From: Brevundimonas sp. UBA6550
Lineage (GTDB): Bacteria > Pseudomonadota > Alphaproteobacteria > Caulobacterales > Caulobacteraceae
Direction: 5' to 3'
DNA length: 64,000 bases
NCBI RefSeq assembly: GCF_002434505.1
Contig: NZ_DJKE01000012.1
Span: forward strand, 632,558 to 696,557
The stretch's first letter is position 1; each line of letters starts with the position of its first letter. The position numbers and the translations under genes are program-made. Positions 1 through 8,173 of this stretch are shown in pieces. The notes below the pieces were generated by a model. It saw only the letters and a list, made by a program, of their open reading frames with translations, searched no databases and was not told the origin of the DNA.

Positions 1-1735
1 GCTGGAAGTTGGTGATGCCCGCCGCCCGCAGCACCGCGACGACGGCCGCTCCCGAAAGCTGCTCGCTCAGGGCGATGCGGTCGTCGATGCGGATGTCGAA
101 ATAGTCCGCCGTCGCGCTGAAGCCGCGCCATGGCCCCACCACGACGCCGGCGCTGAGATTGCGGCTGCGTTCAGGCTTCAGATCCTCGGCGCCCAGGGCC
201 TTGGCGACCGGGTCGGACACCGGCAGGGTGCCGACCGTTACCAGTTGCCCCGCGGAGGTCGCGCCCTGGACCGCGCTGAAATACTGCTGCTGCAGCGACG
301 GCGCCTTGAAACCCGTCCCGGCCGAGGCTCGCACAGCCAGACCCTCCGTCACGTCCCAGCGCGCCGTGGCCCGATAGGTCGTATCACCGCCGAAGTCGTC
401 ATAGTGGTCGTAGCGCGCCGCCAGCCCCAGGAAGACGGATGCGACGGGACGAAGCTCCATATCCACGAAGGCGGCCTGGGCGTCGCGCCTGGCGTCGGTG
501 GGATTGCGCGGATTGAAGCCGGCGAAGCCGTCGGCGCCCAGTCCGAAATAGGCGTCCGGCTCGCCGTTGCGGATCGCATAGGTCTCGTGGCGCAACTGAC
601 CGCCGACCGCCAGATTGCCGCCCGCCATCAGGGTCAAGGGCCGAGACGCGGTCGCGTCCGTGACCCACTGCTCGTATTTCACGCCGCCGGAATCGAAGCG
701 CGTCGGGCTGGTCGCCCCCAGCGAGGCGTTGGCCGTGTCATGGACGTCGAAGTCGGCGCCGTTGCGGCCGTAGGTCTGGCTCAGATCCAGATCGAACCCC
801 GCCCATGCGCTGCGCAGACCCGCCGTCAGGGCGCCGTCCCATATCGTCGGCTCGATGATCGGAAGAAAGCCGTTCGGCCAGGCCGCCGAAAAGCCGGGAA
901 CGCGGAAGCCGGCGGCGTTGTTCGACACCTTGTGCGTCAGCGTGCCGAAGCCGTAGATTTCGACGCCGCCCAGCGGCAGGGCCGCGTCGAAGGCGGCGGA
1001 CTGGGCCGAACTCTTGGGATCGCCGATGCGATAGGTCACCCGACCGAACCGTTGATCGACATGGGCGCGATTGGTCGCGGCCTGACCGCGGGCCTCCGCC
1101 GACAGGGTCAGGTGGCCGCCGTCGCCGATGGCGAAACCGACATGGCCGCCCGTGGCCCAGGTCTCGCCGTCGCCCTCTCCGGTCACCCCGGCCGAGGCGA
1201 AGGCCGCGCCGCCCCCGGCGTTGGATTTCAGGATGATGTTCACCACCCCCGCGATGGCGTCCGAGCCGTATTGCGCGGCGGCGCCGTCGCGCAGGATCTC
1301 GATCCGGGCGATGGCGCTTTCGGGAATGGCGTCCAGATCGACCCCGGCGGAGCCCCGGCCGATGCTGTTGTTGACGTTCAGCACGCTGTTGGCGTGCCTG
1401 CGCTTGCCGTTGACCAAAACCAGCACCTGGTCCGGCGCCAGACCGCGCAGGGTGATCGGCCGGGTGTTGGCGGCGGTCGCCGTGGTCGCGGCGCGGGCGA
1501 AGTTGACCGACGGCTGCAACTGGTTCAGCGCGCGGTTCAGGTCCGTATAGCCCGTCGCCTCCATCGCCTCGGCCGAGACGACGTCGATCGGCGTGGAGGC
1601 CGCCAGGGCGCTGCGCCCGTCGGAACGGGTGCCGGTGACGACGATCTCGTCGACCTGGGTCGCATCGTTGCTCTGGGCGTTTGCTGCATGGGCGATGGCG
1701 CTCAGGCCGGCGGCGGCGAGTAATGCGGTCTTCAT
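1..1735 (-). CDS. TonB-dependent receptor, 5' part (partial)
   Basis: Outer-membrane beta-barrel receptor for TonB-driven uptake. The gene starts at 1735 and runs off the left edge, so the C-terminal barrel is missing. The start MKTALLAAAGLSAIAHA is a Sec signal peptide ending near AHA-ANA. A TonB-box-like DEIVVTGTR follows, then a plug domain with ALNQLQPSVNF, LRGLAPDQVLVLVNGKRRH and IEILRDGAAAQYGSDAIAGV. This plug style is common in the large Caulobacterales and sphingomonad receptor families, whose substrate cannot be read from sequence. Later barrel motifs such as ASAGTGFKAPSLQQQYF confirm the family. It stands alone, divergent from the imu cassette. Family call is sure; substrate unknown. 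Confidence 0.93.
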   Translation of the reverse strand, partial: MKTALLAAAGLSAIAHAANAQSNDATQVDEIVVTGTRSDGRSALAASTPIDVVSAEAMEATGYTDLNRALNQLQPSVNFARAATTATAANTRPITLRGLAPDQVLVLVNGKRRHANSVLNVNNSIGRGSAGVDLDAIPESAIARIEILRDGAAAQYGSDAIAGVVNIILKSNAGGGAAFASAGVTGEGDGETWATGGHVGFAIGDGGHLTLSAEARGQAATNRAHVDQRFGRVTYRIGDPKSSAQSAAFDAALPLGGVEIYGFGTLTHKVSNNAAGFRVPGFSAAWPNGFLPIIEPTIWDGALTAGLRSAWAGFDLDLSQTYGRNGADFDVHDTANASLGATSPTRFDSGGVKYEQWVTDATASRPLTLMAGGNLAVGGQLRHETYAIRNGEPDAYFGLGADGFAGFNPRNPTDARRDAQAAFVDMELRPVASVFLGLAARYDHYDDFGGDTTYRATARWDVTEGLAVRASAGTGFKAPSLQQQYFSAVQGATSAGQLVTVGTLPVSDPVAKALGAEDLKPERSRNLSAGVVVGPWRGFSATADYFDIRIDDRIALSEQLSGAAVVAVLRAAGITNFQ

Positions 1736-2032
1736 TCGATATCCCCGAGATGCTGGGATCGACTACCTCGGTTCGCCGGACAGCCGTTATTGCTCGATCC
1801 GGCACGCGCGTTGCGCGCAACGCAACGCAACGCTCATGACCCGGCCATCAGCGCGAACGGGACAAGACCGAAGTCCGAAATCGTCCGTATCTCAAACGGC
1901 TAGGAGCCGAGACAACCACCGCCTGCAGGGAGAAATACGCTCGAGCATGAGGACCTAAGAACCCTTCGACCAAGGTTCGACAGAGCCCCAAGTGGCTCCG
2001 CTTGACTCTCTAGCGTGTTCGCGCGCCATATA
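1736..2032. other. Divergent intergenic region, receptor / imu cassette
   Basis: About 300 bases without a gene between the receptor and imuA. A perfect 16-base palindrome GCGTTGCGCGCAACGC lies at 1808-1823, followed by two more direct CGCAAC copies. It is 73 bases upstream of the receptor start and could be an operator. On the right, TTGACT at 2002-2007 with an A/T-rich block at 2026-2034 looks like the -35 and -10 of the imu promoter. No coding sequence is visible. Confidence 0.5.
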
Positions 2033-2047
2033 GAACAAATGAGGAAC
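2033..2047. promoter_or_regulatory. LexA (SOS) box
   Basis: GAAC at 2033-2036 and GAAC at 2044-2047 are separated by exactly seven bases. This is the reverse complement of the alphaproteobacterial LexA site GTTC-N7-GTTC. The box overlaps the presumed -10 region and the first codon of imuA. LexA binding would therefore block transcription of the whole imuA-imuB-dnaE2 cassette until DNA damage. Confidence 0.85.
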
Positions 2048-2821
2048 ATAGAGCCAGACGACCGCCTGACCGCCCTGCGCGACCAACTTTCAAGGCTTGG
2101 CGCGTTTCGCAGGTCTTCGGCGCCTCATCCTCATCCCCCCTCCCCCGCTTTTCCCGAGCGATGGACGCGCGGCGTCCTGCACGACCTCTATGCGGCGACA
2201 CCCGCCGACGCCGTGGCGGTCAACGCCTTCGGGCTCGGGGCCGGACTTCAGGCGGCGGATGGAGGGATCGTCGTCTGGGGGCTGCACGAGATGATGGGAT
2301 GGGAGGCTGGACGTCCGCACGGCCCTGGCTTGCACGAAATGGGGCTGGCGCCGTCCGACGTGCTGCTGGTGCGGGCGCCGGACATCCAGACCCTGCTGAT
2401 CATAGGCGAGGAGGCGCTGCGGACGCCGGTTGTGGGGGCGGTGCTGCTCAGCGCCTGGGGCGAGGCCAAGGCTCTGTCGTTGACAGCCAGCCGACGTCTG
2501 GCCTTGGCGGCGGAGACGGGCGGCGGGACGCTGTTTCTGGCGCGGGCCGGGGCGGCGCCGGCGCCCAGTGCGGCCGAGACGCGATGGGCGGTGCAGGCGG
2601 CGGCGTCTGCGCCGCTGGAAGGGGGAGCGCCAGGTCGGCCGTCTTTTTCCGCCACCCTGCTGCGGCGGCGCGGCGGGGGCGAACAAAGAACCTGGACCCT
2701 GGAGTGGGATCGTGACGACCGATCGTTTTGCGAACCGACGCCGCTATCTGGCGCTGTGGTTCCCATGGCTGCCCAGCGATCGGCTGAGGCGTGGGACAAG
2801 CACGGACGATGCGTCGCCTGA
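2039..2821 (+). CDS. imuA: ImuA, SOS mutasome accessory protein
   Basis: RecA-like accessory protein (260 aa) of the ImuA-ImuB-DnaE2 translesion mutasome used for damage-induced mutagenesis. The RecA/SulA-like core is seen in FGLGAGLQAADGG, VVWGLHEMMGWEAGR and LLVRAPDIQTLLIIGEEAL. The C-terminal WTLEWDRDDRSF is a conserved ImuA tail. The ATG at 2039 lies inside the LexA box and would give a leaderless message. A GTG at 2015, in frame and 24 bases upstream, is the alternative start but would put the promoter inside the gene. The last 110 bases overlap imuB in another frame. It is the first gene of a three-gene operon. Confidence 0.88.
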   Translation: MRNIEPDDRLTALRDQLSRLGAFRRSSAPHPHPPSPAFPERWTRGVLHDLYAATPADAVAVNAFGLGAGLQAADGGIVVWGLHEMMGWEAGRPHGPGLHEMGLAPSDVLLVRAPDIQTLLIIGEEALRTPVVGAVLLSAWGEAKALSLTASRRLALAAETGGGTLFLARAGAAPAPSAAETRWAVQAAASAPLEGGAPGRPSFSATLLRRRGGGEQRTWTLEWDRDDRSFCEPTPLSGAVVPMAAQRSAEAWDKHGRCVA

Positions 2822-4280
2822 GACTGGGCCTGATGCGGCGCCTGTGGTCCTGGTCGAGAAGATCGGCGGCGCCCTGCGTCTGGCCGCCGTCGATCCGGCG
2901 GCGGCGGGGGCGGGCCTGACGCCCGGCCTGACGCTGGCCGATGCGCGGGCGCGAAACCCGTTCCTGCGCACCATCGTTCACAGGCCCGAAGCGGACGCGG
3001 CCCTGCTGCTGCAGGTGATGGAGGATTTCGGCCGCTTCACCCCCATGATCGCCGAGGATGGGCCGCATGGCCTGATGCTGGACGTCACCGGCTGCGCCCA
3101 TCTGTTCGGCGGCGAAGCCGGCCTGGTCGGCGCGGCCCACCAACGGGCGGAGCGGATCGGTCTGACGGTGAAGAGCGCCCTGGCCTCGACCCCCCAGGCG
3201 GCGCGCGCCCTGGCCCGGTTCGGGCCGGGCGGTCTGTTCCAGGCCGGGCAGGATCGGCGGGCGGTGCGCCACCTGCCGGTCGCGGCGCTGGAATTGCCGG
3301 AGCGCGACGCCCAGGCCCTGCATCGGGCCGGGCTGAAGCGGATAGGCGATCTGGACGACCGGCCGCGCGCGCCGCTGGCGGCCCGGTTTGGGACGGACTT
3401 CCCCGCACGTCTGGCCCGTGTGCTGGGCGATGAGGATGTGCGGATCACGCCGCATCGGCCCGCGCCGCCCATCGCGGTCGACCGGGTCTTCTTCGAGCCC
3501 ATCCTGACCGATGCCGACGTGGAGCGGGTTCTGTCCGATCTGCTGGTCGATACCGCCGACCGGCTCGAACAGACCGGACAGGGCGGGCGCGCCTTCGAGG
3601 CCGGCTTCTACCGGATCGACGGTCAGGTGCGTCGCATCGTCGTGCGGACGGGCCGGGCGACACGCGACACCGACGGGGTGCTGCGCCTGTTCCGCGAACG
3701 GCTGGCCGCCCTGTCCAATCCGCTGGATCCCGGGTTCGGCTTCGACCAGATGCGGCTGTCGGTGCTGGAGGCCCAGAGGCTGGCCCCCGCCCAGCGCGGT
3801 CTGGACGGCGACCGGCCCGGTGGCGAGGATCTGAGCCGGCTGATCGACCGGCTGACCGCCCGGTTGGGGCCGGAGGCCGTGCTGTGGTTCGAGCCTTTGG
3901 GCTCTCACATCCCCGAACGGGCGTCGCGGATGGCCCCGGCGGCGGCGACGCGATCCGATCAGGCCTGGCCAGAGCGGATTCCCGGCGGTCCGCCGTTGCG
4001 GCCGCTGCAGATGTTCGACCCGCCCCAGCCCGTCGAGACCCTGGCCGAGGTGCCCGACGGCTCGCCCTTGCGGTTCCGCTGGCGGCGAGTGCTGCATGAA
4101 GTGGCCCTTGCCGAAGGGCCGGAGCGGATCGGCGGCGAATGGTGGCGGGCGCCGGATCAGCAGACGCGCGACTATTACCGCGTCGAGGACCGCGAAGGCC
4201 GGCGCTTCTGGCTGTTTCGTCAGGGCCTGTACGGCGAGACCGACGAGCCGCGCTGGTTCGTGCATGGCCTGTTCGCATGA
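2712..4280 (+). CDS. imuB: ImuB, inactive Y-family polymerase of the mutasome
   Basis: Y-family DNA polymerase homologue (522 aa) that serves as the mutasome hub, linking DnaE2 to the beta clamp, and is thought to lack polymerase activity. The start RRRYLALWFPWLPSDR is typical of the family. Y-family palm and little-finger regions follow (MLDVTGCAHLFGGE, FARFGP-type helix-hairpin segment, DQMRLSVLEAQR). Start GTG at 2712 is chosen because GGAG stands 8 to 11 bases upstream and because the conserved YLALWF block must be included. It overlaps imuA by 110 bases and ends in an ATGA overlap with dnaE2, which suggests coupled translation. Confidence 0.9.
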   Translation: MTTDRFANRRRYLALWFPWLPSDRLRRGTSTDDASPETGPDAAPVVLVEKIGGALRLAAVDPAAAGAGLTPGLTLADARARNPFLRTIVHRPEADAALLLQVMEDFGRFTPMIAEDGPHGLMLDVTGCAHLFGGEAGLVGAAHQRAERIGLTVKSALASTPQAARALARFGPGGLFQAGQDRRAVRHLPVAALELPERDAQALHRAGLKRIGDLDDRPRAPLAARFGTDFPARLARVLGDEDVRITPHRPAPPIAVDRVFFEPILTDADVERVLSDLLVDTADRLEQTGQGGRAFEAGFYRIDGQVRRIVVRTGRATRDTDGVLRLFRERLAALSNPLDPGFGFDQMRLSVLEAQRLAPAQRGLDGDRPGGEDLSRLIDRLTARLGPEAVLWFEPLGSHIPERASRMAPAAATRSDQAWPERIPGGPPLRPLQMFDPPQPVETLAEVPDGSPLRFRWRRVLHEVALAEGPERIGGEWWRAPDQQTRDYYRVEDREGRRFWLFRQGLYGETDEPRWFVHGLFA

Positions 4281-7200
4281 GCGCGCCCGCCCCCACGCCT
4301 GCCTATGCCGAGCTGGCCAGCGCCAGCAACTTTTCCTTCCTGCGCGGGGCGTCCCACCCGAAGGATCTGGTGCTGACCGCGATCCTGCGCGGGCACACGG
4401 GCCTGGGCCTGGCCGACCGCAACACCGTTTCCGGCGTTGTGCGAGCCTGGAGCGCCCTGCGCAGCCTACGCGAGGACGGCCTGTCGCCGCCCGATGTGGT
4501 GCGCGACGGCGCGGGGCCCGGCGAGGTGACCTATGTCGAGGATCCGCTGAACGATCCCGCCCTGTCGGAGGAGGTCCGGCGACGGGCGGCAGACTTCAAA
4601 CTGGCGACCGGGGCGCGCCTGGCCTTCAACGACGGAACGCCCGACATCATAGCCTATCCCGAGACGCGGGCGGGTTGGGGGCGGCTGACGCGGCTTTTGA
4701 CCTTGGGCAACCGGCGGGCCGTGAAAGGACAGTGCGAGATCGGGCTGCGTGACCTGATCGCCGCGCCCGAGGATCTGCTGTTGATCGTCATGCCGCACGC
4801 CCGGCTGGACGGACTTGACCGTATGCTGGCTCGTCTGACCGGGGCCGCGCCCGGTGCGGTCTGGTTGGGCGCCGCCATGGGCCGGAGCGGCGATGACCGG
4901 CGGCGGCTGGCGCGGCTGAAGGCGCTGGCGGGACAGAGCGGCGCCCCGCTGCTGGCGGTCAACGACGTCCTCTATCACGACCCGATCCAGCGTGACCTGC
5001 AGGACGTGCTGACCTGCATCCGCGAAGGCGTCACGGTCGAGGCGGTTGGCCGGCGCCTGAACGCCAACGGCGAACGCTGGCTGAAGCCGCCCGCCGAGAT
5101 GCTGCGCCTGTTCCGCAATGCGCCCGAGGCCGTCGCCGAGACCGCGAACCTGCTGGCCCGCGTCGGTTTCGACCTGGGCGACATCCGCTATCAATACCCC
5201 GAGGAGACGACCCCGCCAGGCCAGACGCCACAGGCCTGGCTGGAGCATCTGACCTGGCGGCACGCCGAGGTCCGCTACGCCAATGGCGTACCAGACAAGG
5301 TGCGGGCGCTGTTGGCCAAGGAGTTGGCCTTCATCGGGGAAGCCGAATACGCGCCTTACTTCCTGACAATCTACGACATCGTGCGTGTGGCGCGCGACAA
5401 ACGCATCCTGTGCCAAGGGCGGGGTTCGGCGGCCAACTCCGCCGTCTGCTACGTGCTGGGCATCACGGCGGTGGACCCGGCGGAATCCGACCTGCTGTTC
5501 GAGCGCTTCCTGTCGTCGGACCGGGGCGAGCCGCCCGACATCGACGTCGATTTCGAGCATGAGCGGCGCGAGGAGGTCATCCAGCACATCTACACCCGTT
5601 ATGGCCGCGAGCGCGCGGGCATCGCCGCCACCGTCATCCGCTACCGCCCCAAGAGCGCCATTCGCGACGTCGGCAAGGCGCTTGGCCTGACCGAGGATGT
5701 CACCGCCCGTCTGGCCTCCAGCCAATGGGGCAGCTGGGGCTCAGAGATCGGCGAGCGTCATATCGAACAGGCAGGGCTGGACCCCGCCAACCCCATGATC
5801 CGGCGTGCGGTGACGATGGCCATGCGACTGCTGGGCTTTCCCCGGCATCTGTCCCAGCACGTCGGCGGCTTCGTCCTGACCCAGGACCGGCTGGACGAAC
5901 TGGTCCCCGTCGGCAACGCCGCCATGGCCGACCGCACCTTCATCGAGTGGGACAAGGACGACATCGACGAACTGCGCCTCATGAAGGTCGATGTGCTGGC
6001 GCTGGGCATGCTGACCTGTATCCGCAAGGCCTTCGACCTGATCCGCACCCATCAGGGCCGGGACTGGGCGCTGCATACGATCCCCGCCGACGATCCCGGC
6101 GTCTACGACATGCTGTGCAGGGGCGACTCCATCGGCGTCTTCCAGGTCGAAAGCCGCGCCCAGATCAACATGCTGCCCCGGCTGAAGCCGCGCCGCCTCT
6201 ATGATCTGGTGATCCAGGTCGCCATCGTCCGTCCCGGCCCGATCCAGGGCGACATGGTCCATCCCTATCTGCGTCGCCGCAACGGGCTGGAGCTGCCGGA
6301 CTACTCCAAGCCGGGGCCACAATACCCCCAGGACGAGCTGGAGAAGGTGTTGGAGAAGACCTTGGGCGTGCCTCTGTTCCAGGAACAGGCGATGAAGGTC
6401 GCCATGGTCGCCGCCGAGTTCAACGAGAAGGAGGCCAACGGCCTGCGCAAGGCCATGGGCACCTTCCGGGGCGACGGCACCCTGCACACCTACGAGGACC
6501 GGATGGTCGGCAAGATGATCGAACGGGGCTACGACCCGACCTTCGCCCAGCGCTGCTTCGATCAGATCAAGGGGTTCGGCTCCTATGGCTTCCCGGAGAG
6601 CCACGCCGCCTCCTTCGCCCAGCTGGTCTATGTCTCGTCCTGGATCAAACACCACTATCCGGCGGCCTTCGCCTGCGCCCTGCTGAACAGCCAGCCGATG
6701 GGCTTTTACGCCCCGGCCCAGATCGTGCGGGACGCTCGCGACCACGACGTCGAGGTGCGTCCGGTCGATGTCTCGTACAGCCATTGGGACAACAGTCTGG
6801 AAGGCCCGAGCATACAGCCCGCGCTGCGGCTCGGCATGCGCCAGATCGACGGCTTCCGCGAAGACTGGGCCGAGGCCCTGGTCGCCGCCCGCGCCTTCCG
6901 CCCCCCTGATATCGAGACCCTGGCCCGCCGCGCCGCCCTGCCGTCCGCCGCCATGCGCAAACTGGCCGACGCCGACGCCTTCCGCTCGATGGGTCTGGAT
7001 CGGCGTCAAGCCCTGTGGGCGGTGCGCCGCCTGCCGGACGACGCGCCGCTTCCCCTGTTCGCCGCCGCCGATGCGCGCGAACTGGGCGTCGAACCCGACG
7101 CGCGTCTGCCGGCCATGCCTCTGGGCGAGCACGTCGCCGCCGACTACCAGACCCTGCGCCTGTCGCTGAAGGCGCATCCCATGGCCATCCTGCGCCCCCT

Positions 7201-7642
7201 CTTCGACGCCGAAGGTCTCATGACCTGCGCCCGGACCGAGGCGAACCGCGGGGGCGCCCTGGTGCGGGTCGCCGGCGTGGTTCTGGTGCGTCAACGTCCC
7301 GGCAAGGGCAACGCCATCTTCGTCACCCTGGAAGACGAGACGGGCATCATCAACGTCGTCCTGTGGGCGCGGATGTTCGAACAGTTCCGCCGCGAGGTCA
7401 TGGCCGCCCGGCTGATGGAGGTCGAGGGCGTGATCGAGAAAAGCCCCGAAGACGTCGTCCACCTGGTCGCGCGCAAGGTCATCGACCGATCATCGGAGCT
7501 GGCGCGCCTGTCCGAGGATCACGATACCGCCGTCCAACTCGCCCGCGCCGACGTCGTCGCCAATCCCCAGCCGCCTCGCCATGCGCCGCACCGCCATCCG
7601 CGAGATGTGCGGATTCTGCCGGGATCGCGGGATTTCCACTGA
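4277..7642 (+). CDS. dnaE2: Error-prone DNA polymerase DnaE2 (ImuC)
   Basis: C-family DNA polymerase alpha subunit (1121 aa) that does the translesion synthesis of the mutasome. The N-terminal PHP domain starts with YAELASASNFSFLRGASHP. The palm carries the catalytic acidic motif PPDIDVDFEHERREEV. Further family blocks are GRGSAANSAVCYVLGIT, SQHVGGFVLT and FGSYGFPESHAASFAQLVYV. A C-terminal OB-fold reads VRVAGVVLVRQRPGKGNA and FVTLEDETGIINVVLW. Length fits DnaE2 rather than replicative DnaE1. The ATG overlaps the imuB stop by four bases, so start and operon membership are firm. Regulation is by the LexA box at 2033. Confidence 0.96.
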   Translation: MSAPAPTPAYAELASASNFSFLRGASHPKDLVLTAILRGHTGLGLADRNTVSGVVRAWSALRSLREDGLSPPDVVRDGAGPGEVTYVEDPLNDPALSEEVRRRAADFKLATGARLAFNDGTPDIIAYPETRAGWGRLTRLLTLGNRRAVKGQCEIGLRDLIAAPEDLLLIVMPHARLDGLDRMLARLTGAAPGAVWLGAAMGRSGDDRRRLARLKALAGQSGAPLLAVNDVLYHDPIQRDLQDVLTCIREGVTVEAVGRRLNANGERWLKPPAEMLRLFRNAPEAVAETANLLARVGFDLGDIRYQYPEETTPPGQTPQAWLEHLTWRHAEVRYANGVPDKVRALLAKELAFIGEAEYAPYFLTIYDIVRVARDKRILCQGRGSAANSAVCYVLGITAVDPAESDLLFERFLSSDRGEPPDIDVDFEHERREEVIQHIYTRYGRERAGIAATVIRYRPKSAIRDVGKALGLTEDVTARLASSQWGSWGSEIGERHIEQAGLDPANPMIRRAVTMAMRLLGFPRHLSQHVGGFVLTQDRLDELVPVGNAAMADRTFIEWDKDDIDELRLMKVDVLALGMLTCIRKAFDLIRTHQGRDWALHTIPADDPGVYDMLCRGDSIGVFQVESRAQINMLPRLKPRRLYDLVIQVAIVRPGPIQGDMVHPYLRRRNGLELPDYSKPGPQYPQDELEKVLEKTLGVPLFQEQAMKVAMVAAEFNEKEANGLRKAMGTFRGDGTLHTYEDRMVGKMIERGYDPTFAQRCFDQIKGFGSYGFPESHAASFAQLVYVSSWIKHHYPAAFACALLNSQPMGFYAPAQIVRDARDHDVEVRPVDVSYSHWDNSLEGPSIQPALRLGMRQIDGFREDWAEALVAARAFRPPDIETLARRAALPSAAMRKLADADAFRSMGLDRRQALWAVRRLPDDAPLPLFAAADARELGVEPDARLPAMPLGEHVAADYQTLRLSLKAHPMAILRPLFDAEGLMTCARTEANRGGALVRVAGVVLVRQRPGKGNAIFVTLEDETGIINVVLWARMFEQFRREVMAARLMEVEGVIEKSPEDVVHLVARKVIDRSSELARLSEDHDTAVQLARADVVANPQPPRHAPHRHPRDVRILPGSRDFH

Positions 7643-7961
7643 GTGACGCCTTGGGATCTGAGAGAGGCCGGCGTCTGGGGCCTCAGGTCCGGATTCCCAC
7701 CGAGAAGAGGTCTGATCTCGACCGCTTGTTCCTTGGAAAAGTCGAAGACGAGGCGTGGCGGGCCGAAATGGACACGTCGAACCTTTGTTGGGACAAGGGA
7801 TTGTCGGACGTCGAGGCCCAGGATCCGCTGACGCGCAGCTTCGGGTCAGGCGACCAGGCAATGACGAGGTCGGCGCCTCGCCCGCCTCCAGAGTCTTCCG
7901 CCTGGCGCAGCGAACCGCCGACAGTCAGGGTCGTCGTCCCCCAGCGCGGCGAGAACGCTGA
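7643..7961 (-). pseudogene. Fragment of a TonB-dependent receptor gene
   Basis: No intact frame fits, but two minus-strand frames read like consecutive receptor barrel segments. One gives AFSPRWGTTTLTVGGSLRQ, then LVIAWSPDPKLRVSGSWAST and SDNPLSQQRF, and stops at 7683. The neighbouring frame gives LVFDFSKEQAVEIRPLLGG and NPDLRPQTPAS, a common receptor landmark. No ATG or signal sequence precedes either. The likely story is an internal piece of a receptor with at least one frameshift, ending against dnaE2. A short ORF starting at 7986 (MKNLSKTVISVLAALG) covers the left side but runs out after about 45 codons and may be chance. Confidence 0.45.
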
Positions 7962-7986
7962 TCACAGTCTTGGAAAGATTCTTCAT

Positions 7987-8130
7987 GGTCTCAGTCCTTT
8001 TCGATGTGAAGCAGAAATTGAGCAATTATCACACCATTACTGCTCAAATGAGTTTTTATACCTCGTTTACGACAACATCGATTTTCATTTATAAATTATG
8101 AGCTCCAGTATAGTCAGATAAGGATGAAAA
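7987..8130. other. AT-rich spacer
   Basis: This stretch is visibly poorer in G+C than its surroundings, with runs such as CATTTATAAATTATGAG and GTTTTTATACC. I see no coding sequence or recognisable operator. With the receptor fragment beside it, it looks like a relic of acquired DNA or an old promoter region. Confidence 0.4.
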
Positions 8131-8155
8131 GCAGGCCGCTCAATGAGCAGCCTGC
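8131..8155 (-). terminator. Rho-independent terminator of the FecA-like receptor
   Basis: GCAGGC at 8131-8136 pairs with GCCTGC at 8150-8155, and inner GCTC pairs with GAGC around an AAT loop, with one C/A mismatch. On the minus strand the hairpin is followed by TTTTC. It lies 18 bases beyond the stop of the receptor gene at 8174. Confidence 0.8.
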
Positions 8156-8173
8156 CGATCAAAGAAATCTCTG

